64,000 nt of DNA from Streptacidiphilus sp. PB12-B1b (GTDB taxonomy: Bacteria > Actinomycetota > Actinomycetes > Streptomycetales > Streptomycetaceae), in NCBI RefSeq assembly GCF_014084125.1, contig NZ_CP048405.1:7440001-7504000 (forward strand). Reading direction: 5' to 3'. This document shows, in pieces, positions 58,280 to 64,000 of the stretch (position 1 is the first letter of the stretch; each line of letters begins with the position of its first letter). The translations under genes were made by a program, and so were the position numbers. The notes beneath the pieces were generated by a model. It ran no database searches, was not told the DNA's origin, and saw only the letters and a program-made list of their open reading frames with translations.

Positions 58280-58361
58280 CGAGACGAGTTCCCTTCACGA
58301 AGACTTTGCTCTTCCATCCTGCCTCATCAGCCCCTTCCCGCGAAGCGTCCGCCGGGCAAAC

Positions 58362-60986
<2,625 letters not shown>

Positions 60987-61081
60987 GCTTGGTTGTCCTC
61001 CTGCTACTCGCTGTGCTCGACTGCCGGGCGGCTGCTCCGGAGCGCTGTGCGCTGCGCTATGCCACGGTCAACGTGACATAA

Positions 61082-61102
61082 GTTGAGTCTATTCCACTCA
61101 AC
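61082..61102. promoter_or_regulatory. HAIR element (HspR operator) of clpB
   Basis: GTTGAGT-N7-ACTCAAC, very close to the HAIR consensus CTTGAGT-N7-ACTCAAG bound by HspR. On the minus strand TTGAGT and a following TATGTC could form the overlapped promoter. Confidence 0.88.
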
Positions 61103-61143
61103 TAGTCTGCGGAAGCACCGGCGGCACCGAAGGCACCGTTCCG

Positions 61144-61208
61144 GGACGCGTTCAGGGACGCGTTCAGGGACGCGTTCAGGGACGCGTTCGGGGACGCGTT
61201 CGGGGACG
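61144..61208. repeat. 12-bp tandem repeat, about 5.4 copies
   Basis: GGACGCGTTCAG (later copies GGACGCGTTCGG) repeats in tandem just upstream of the clpB HAIR element. Each unit contains the palindrome ACGCGT. Confidence 0.9.
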
Positions 61209-61211
61209 GAA

Positions 61212-61260
61212 GAGGGCCCGCCGGGCGTCCGCGCGGATCGCGCGCGCCCGGCGGGCCCTC
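61212..61260 (-). terminator. Terminator of the LURP-one-like gene
   Basis: GAGGGCCCGCCGGGCG (61212-61227) pairs with its complement at 61245-61260, 22 nt past the stop. Confidence 0.85.
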
Positions 61261-61281
61261 CCCTCGCCGCCCGCTCCGGAC

Positions 61282-61776
61282 CTACAGCTTGGTCTCGTGC
61301 TCCGCCGCCTGCATGTGGTCCACGCACACCGCGACGGACAGCAGCAGCGGAACATCCTGGTCGTCCTGGATGTCGATGCCGTAGGTGTCCCGGAACGAGA
61401 ACCACTTGCGCGAGACGTGCGCGATCCGGTGGCCGTTCTCCTCGACCGCGAATTCGTGGTCGAGGAAGTTGCCGTGCACCTCGTACTCACGGCCGTCCGC
61501 CAGATTCACCTCGTACTTGTCACGGAAGGGGGTGAACAGCTTCTTCTTGACGGTCGCCACCACCTCGCCGTCCCGCTCGATCTTCATCGCGTCGCGGATG
61601 CTCACGAGCTTCTTCTTGATCACGGCGACCTTGTAGCCCTGCTGGTCCTTCAACTCGAAGGTGTCGGTGACCCGCAGCACCTTCCCGTCGACCAGGAAGA
61701 CCTTCTCGCCGTGCTCGGTGGTGATCCAGAAGTCGTCGCCGATCGAGAACATCCGGTCCCGCAACAGGTACCTCAT
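61282..61776 (-). CDS. LURP-one-related (Tubby/scramblase-like) protein
   Basis: 164 residues filling the domain: RYLLRDRMFSIGDDFWITTEHGEKVFLVDGKVLRVTDTFELKDQ, VSIRDAMKIERDGE, a repeated VIKKKL/VKKKLF basic strand pattern, and HVSRKWFSFRDTYGIDI. Twelve-stranded barrel family, cytoplasmic; role unknown. GGAGG precedes the ATG. Confidence 0.92.
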   Translation of the reverse strand: MRYLLRDRMFSIGDDFWITTEHGEKVFLVDGKVLRVTDTFELKDQQGYKVAVIKKKLVSIRDAMKIERDGEVVATVKKKLFTPFRDKYEVNLADGREYEVHGNFLDHEFAVEENGHRIAHVSRKWFSFRDTYGIDIQDDQDVPLLLSVAVCVDHMQAAEHETKL

Positions 61777-62000
61777 GCCGCCTCCGTCTGTCGTCCGTCA
61801 CCTACGGGGACGTGTTCCCCGCCACGCCGGTTCGAGCCGCGTCGGTCCGACCCTGCCACAGACCCGGACGCCCGCCCGCGACCCGCGCCGCAACTGCTGT
61901 GACGGGGGTGGGCCGGGCATACGCATGGGGCTGCGCCCGGGCATGGGCACGGGACGGAAAATGCCGAGCGGGCGAGGAGCGCACTCGCCATGATGGGGCC

Positions 62001-62504
62001 ATGCAGGATCACCAGAGAAACGAACCCCCGCTCCAGGCGGACGAGCGCGCGACGCTCACCGCCTTCCTCCAGTACCACCGCGAGACGCTGGAGTGGAAGT
62101 GCACCGGGCTCACCCCCGCGCAGCTCCGCGAGCGGGCCGTGCCGCCCTCCTCGCTGTCGCTGCTCGGGCTGGTCCGGCACCTGGCCGAGGTCGAACGCAG
62201 CTGGTTCCAGATGGTGCTGCTCGGCGAGCAGGTCGAGCGCCACTGGCCGCGCGGCGACACCGACGGCGGCGTCTTCGACGTCGAGTCGGCCGATCCCGAC
62301 CAGGCCTTCACCCTCTGGCAGGCGGCCTGCGCCCGCTCCCGCGCCATCGTGGACGCCGCCGAGTCGCTGGACGCCACCGGCAGCCACGGCGAGGAGGTCT
62401 TCTCGCTGCGCTGGATCCTCACCCACATGATCGAGGAGTACGCCCGCCACAACGGCCACGCCGACCTGCTCCGCGAGCGGCTCGACGGCGCCACCGGCGA
62501 ATAG
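62001..62504 (+). CDS. DinB-family (DUF664) mycothiol-transferase-like protein
   Basis: 167 residues. Four-helix DinB fold with metal-binding His: LLGLVRHLAEVERSWFQMVLLG and LRWILTHMIEEYARHNGHADLLRERLDG. Actinobacterial members are linked to mycothiol-dependent detoxification. ATG at 62001; CATGAT six bases upstream suggests a leaderless start. Confidence 0.9.
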   Translation: MQDHQRNEPPLQADERATLTAFLQYHRETLEWKCTGLTPAQLRERAVPPSSLSLLGLVRHLAEVERSWFQMVLLGEQVERHWPRGDTDGGVFDVESADPDQAFTLWQAACARSRAIVDAAESLDATGSHGEEVFSLRWILTHMIEEYARHNGHADLLRERLDGATGE

Positions 62505-62552
62505 CCCCCGCCCCGCCGGGCCCGCCCGGGCGTGCCCCGGGCCTGCCTGGGC

Positions 62553-63500
62553 CTACCTGCCGCGCGACCGCAGCACCACCGCGGTCGCGTCGTCATGCCG
62601 CTTGCCCCGGGGCCAGCGCCGCCCGTCCGGATCGCCGCGCTCCAGCTCCCGGGTGCGGGCGATGAGGCCCTCCGGGCCCTGCGCGGCGAGCAGCGCCAGC
62701 AGGCCGGGCCAGTCCAACACCCCGAAGTCGTCGACGGCCCGCGCCGCCCCGTCGCTCAGCAGCGCCGCCGTCCGCACCCGCGCCAGCGGCACCGACCCGG
62801 TCAGCGCCTCGGCGGCGGCCTTCGGATCGGCGGCCGCCACCCAGTAGCCGCCCTGGACGTTCATCGCCGACCGCTGCGCCCGGACCAGCGCATGCAGCCG
62901 CCGAGTCCGGTCGAGGCCCGCCAACTCGTCTGCCAGGCGCAGCCGTTGATCCCGCACCACCTGCTGCACCCGGTGGTCCGAGACCACCACCGGGCCGCCC
63001 GGCTCCGCGCCCTGCCCAGGCCCCGGGCGCGGTCCCGGGCGCTGTCCCGAGTCCTGTCCCGGGCGCGGTCCGGCGAGGTCGAGGACGACCGTGGCGTCCG
63101 CCAGCACCAGCCACTCCAGCAGGCCCGCCCCGTCCTCGCGGAACCGGACGGCGGCCACGGTCGCCGAGGGCGTCATCGGATCGCCGAGGTCGCAGCCGCC
63201 GCCGTGCATCGCGGCAACCTCCTCGACGGCGTCCGCCAGACACCCGTCCAGCCCCTGCCCGCCCCCGGCCACGCCCCGTGCCGTGCTCCCTGCCTCGCTC
63301 CCCGCCGTCGCCCGCGCGTGCAGCGCCACCGCCAACTGCCGCGCGTACCAGGCAGTCCCGTGCACGCAGCCGGTCGGCAGGCCGTCGGGCGTCCCGGCCC
63401 CGTCCACCACCACGGCCACCCCGGGGCCCACCGCCGCGAAGTCCTCGTTCGCCCGGCCCGAGCCCGCCTCCGACGCCATGCCCGCCCACACACCGATCAC
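62553..63500 (-). CDS. PP2C-like protein phosphatase
   Basis: 315 residues from a GTG at 63498-63500. PPM metal-binding acids are in place: GSGRANEDFAAV, VAVVVDGAGTPDG, ALLSDGAARAVDDFG, KRHDDATAVVL. A Gly/Pro/Gln low-complexity insert (PGQDSGQRPGPRPGPGQG) lies mid-protein. Likely dephosphorylates Ser/Thr in kinase signalling. Alternative starts at 63479 and 63539. Confidence 0.75.
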   Translation of the reverse strand: MIGVWAGMASEAGSGRANEDFAAVGPGVAVVVDGAGTPDGLPTGCVHGTAWYARQLAVALHARATAGSEAGSTARGVAGGGQGLDGCLADAVEEVAAMHGGGCDLGDPMTPSATVAAVRFREDGAGLLEWLVLADATVVLDLAGPRPGQDSGQRPGPRPGPGQGAEPGGPVVVSDHRVQQVVRDQRLRLADELAGLDRTRRLHALVRAQRSAMNVQGGYWVAAADPKAAAEALTGSVPLARVRTAALLSDGAARAVDDFGVLDWPGLLALLAAQGPEGLIARTRELERGDPDGRRWPRGKRHDDATAVVLRSRGR

Positions 63501-63753
63501 CCCCGCACCGCTCGTCCCGGATCCACCGCCACCCACCACCCTTCATCTTCGCCCAGGAATACACGATCGCCGAACCCCTCGCCGACCGCGGCGTCCTGCT
63601 CACCACCGCGCTCTCCCTGGCCATCCTCGCCGCCACCGCCGACCTCCTCAGCCACTGACCCCGCCCACCTGCGCGCCTGGGTGCCGGGGTGCCCCGACCG
63701 GTGGCCCGAAAAGGGTTCGACGGTCCGGCGGAGTCCTGACACAGTGGCGCACC

Positions 63754-64000
63754 ATGACGAGCTTGGAGCTTGTGTCCGCCGCAGACGTTCGGCTCATGCA
63801 GGGCCTGGCGCAGCGGGTCACCGCGCTGCGTCCGGACCTGGTGAACGGCGACGCGTCCTTCGGCGAGCTGGCGTGGAACTGGGGCAGGGGACATGCCGCC
63901 GAGGGCACGAGGTGGCCGCGTCAGCTGTGGTTCTCCGGCGGGGAGCTGGTGGCCTGGGGCTGGGCCCGGCTTCCGCGCCGGGTGCGGCGGAGCGACGGTT
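63754..64000 (+). CDS. GNAT-like acetyltransferase, truncated by window end
   Basis: N-terminal 82 residues only: TSLELVSAADVRLMQGLAQRVTALRPDLVNGDASFGELAWNWGRGH and LWFSGGELVAWGWARLPRRV, matching the N-terminus of a common streptomycete GNAT. The frame is open at the edge. CACAGT ends 8 nt before the ATG (leaderless likely). Confidence 0.75.
   Translation, partial: MTSLELVSAADVRLMQGLAQRVTALRPDLVNGDASFGELAWNWGRGHAAEGTRWPRQLWFSGGELVAWGWARLPRRVRRSDG

Noticed and set aside
61144..61208. CRISPR array
   Set aside because: Repeats are 12 bp in direct tandem with no spacers and no cas genes nearby.
63541..63658. Short plus-strand peptide ending LLTTALSLAILAATADLLSH
   Set aside because: It looks like a membrane helix but has no start codon with a ribosome site and overlaps the phosphatase promoter; insufficient support.

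Overview
This is a very GC-rich actinomycete chromosome segment, almost certainly from the Streptomycetaceae (Streptomyces, Kitasatospora or Streptacidiphilus). Supporting signs are bldC, the Lsr2 paralogue lsrL, a mycothiol-type DinB enzyme, an HspR-type HAIR element before clpB, many GTG starts, and about a dozen apparently leaderless genes with a TAnnnT-like -10 six to eight bases before the start codon. Gene order (bldC - vdh - DUF3073 - purM - purF - purL/Q/S - lsrL - purC - purD, then purA, fba, pyrE, clpB) matches the conserved core of Streptomyces chromosomes as I remember it. That synteny is recollection, not a computed comparison.

Layout. 1-4.0 kb: lipid/redox-type genes (a hydrolase-SDR fusion cut by the window edge, a di-iron-like hydrolase fused to a ferredoxin reductase) and a TetR regulator. 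4.0-6.2 kb: a fluoride-resistance unit (variant fluoride riboswitch, 41-residue leader ORF, two coupled crcB genes) and a VIT-family metal transporter. 6.3-10.5 kb: tRNA-Asp, bldC, a conserved unknown, valine dehydrogenase and DUF3073. 10.7-27.2 kb: most of de novo purine synthesis (purM, purF, purSQL, purC, purD), interspersed with a sterol-carrier/MDMPI protein, an ECF41-like sigma factor, a secreted beta-propeller, lsrL and two glycine tRNAs. 27.5-35.9 kb: a SLATT protein, a GntR regulator, a frameshifted class III aminotransferase, two GNATs with a palindromic operator, purA and a degenerate, frameshifted diacylglycerol-kinase-like gene. 35.9-47.2 kb: fba, DedA, pyrE, aldose epimerase, membrane spermidine synthase, DUF2617 and a zinc ABC importer with Zur-like boxes.

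47.4-52.2 kb is an accessory island: a WXG100-like carrier, a toxin-like protein and a putative immunity protein in one overlapping operon, then DUF7848, vapBC and a remnant of a DNA-methylase/HsdS specificity domain. Its right part is bracketed by two direct 381-bp copies of the 3' part of an aminotransferase gene that differ at about four bases. 52.2-64 kb returns to core genes: the intact aminotransferase, valS, a PIG-V-like mannosyltransferase, ybjN-like, clpB, LURP-one-like, DinB, a PP2C-like phosphatase and a GNAT cut by the right edge.

Points most worth following up: the atypical tRNA-Gly(UCC), whose D- and T-loops have lost the usual tertiary-contact bases; the fluoride riboswitch that appears to act by sequestering the ribosome site of a leader ORF coupled to crcB; the toxin-immunity island and its duplicated flank; and two single-base homopolymer frameshifts in otherwise intact genes, which are either sequencing errors or recent mutations.
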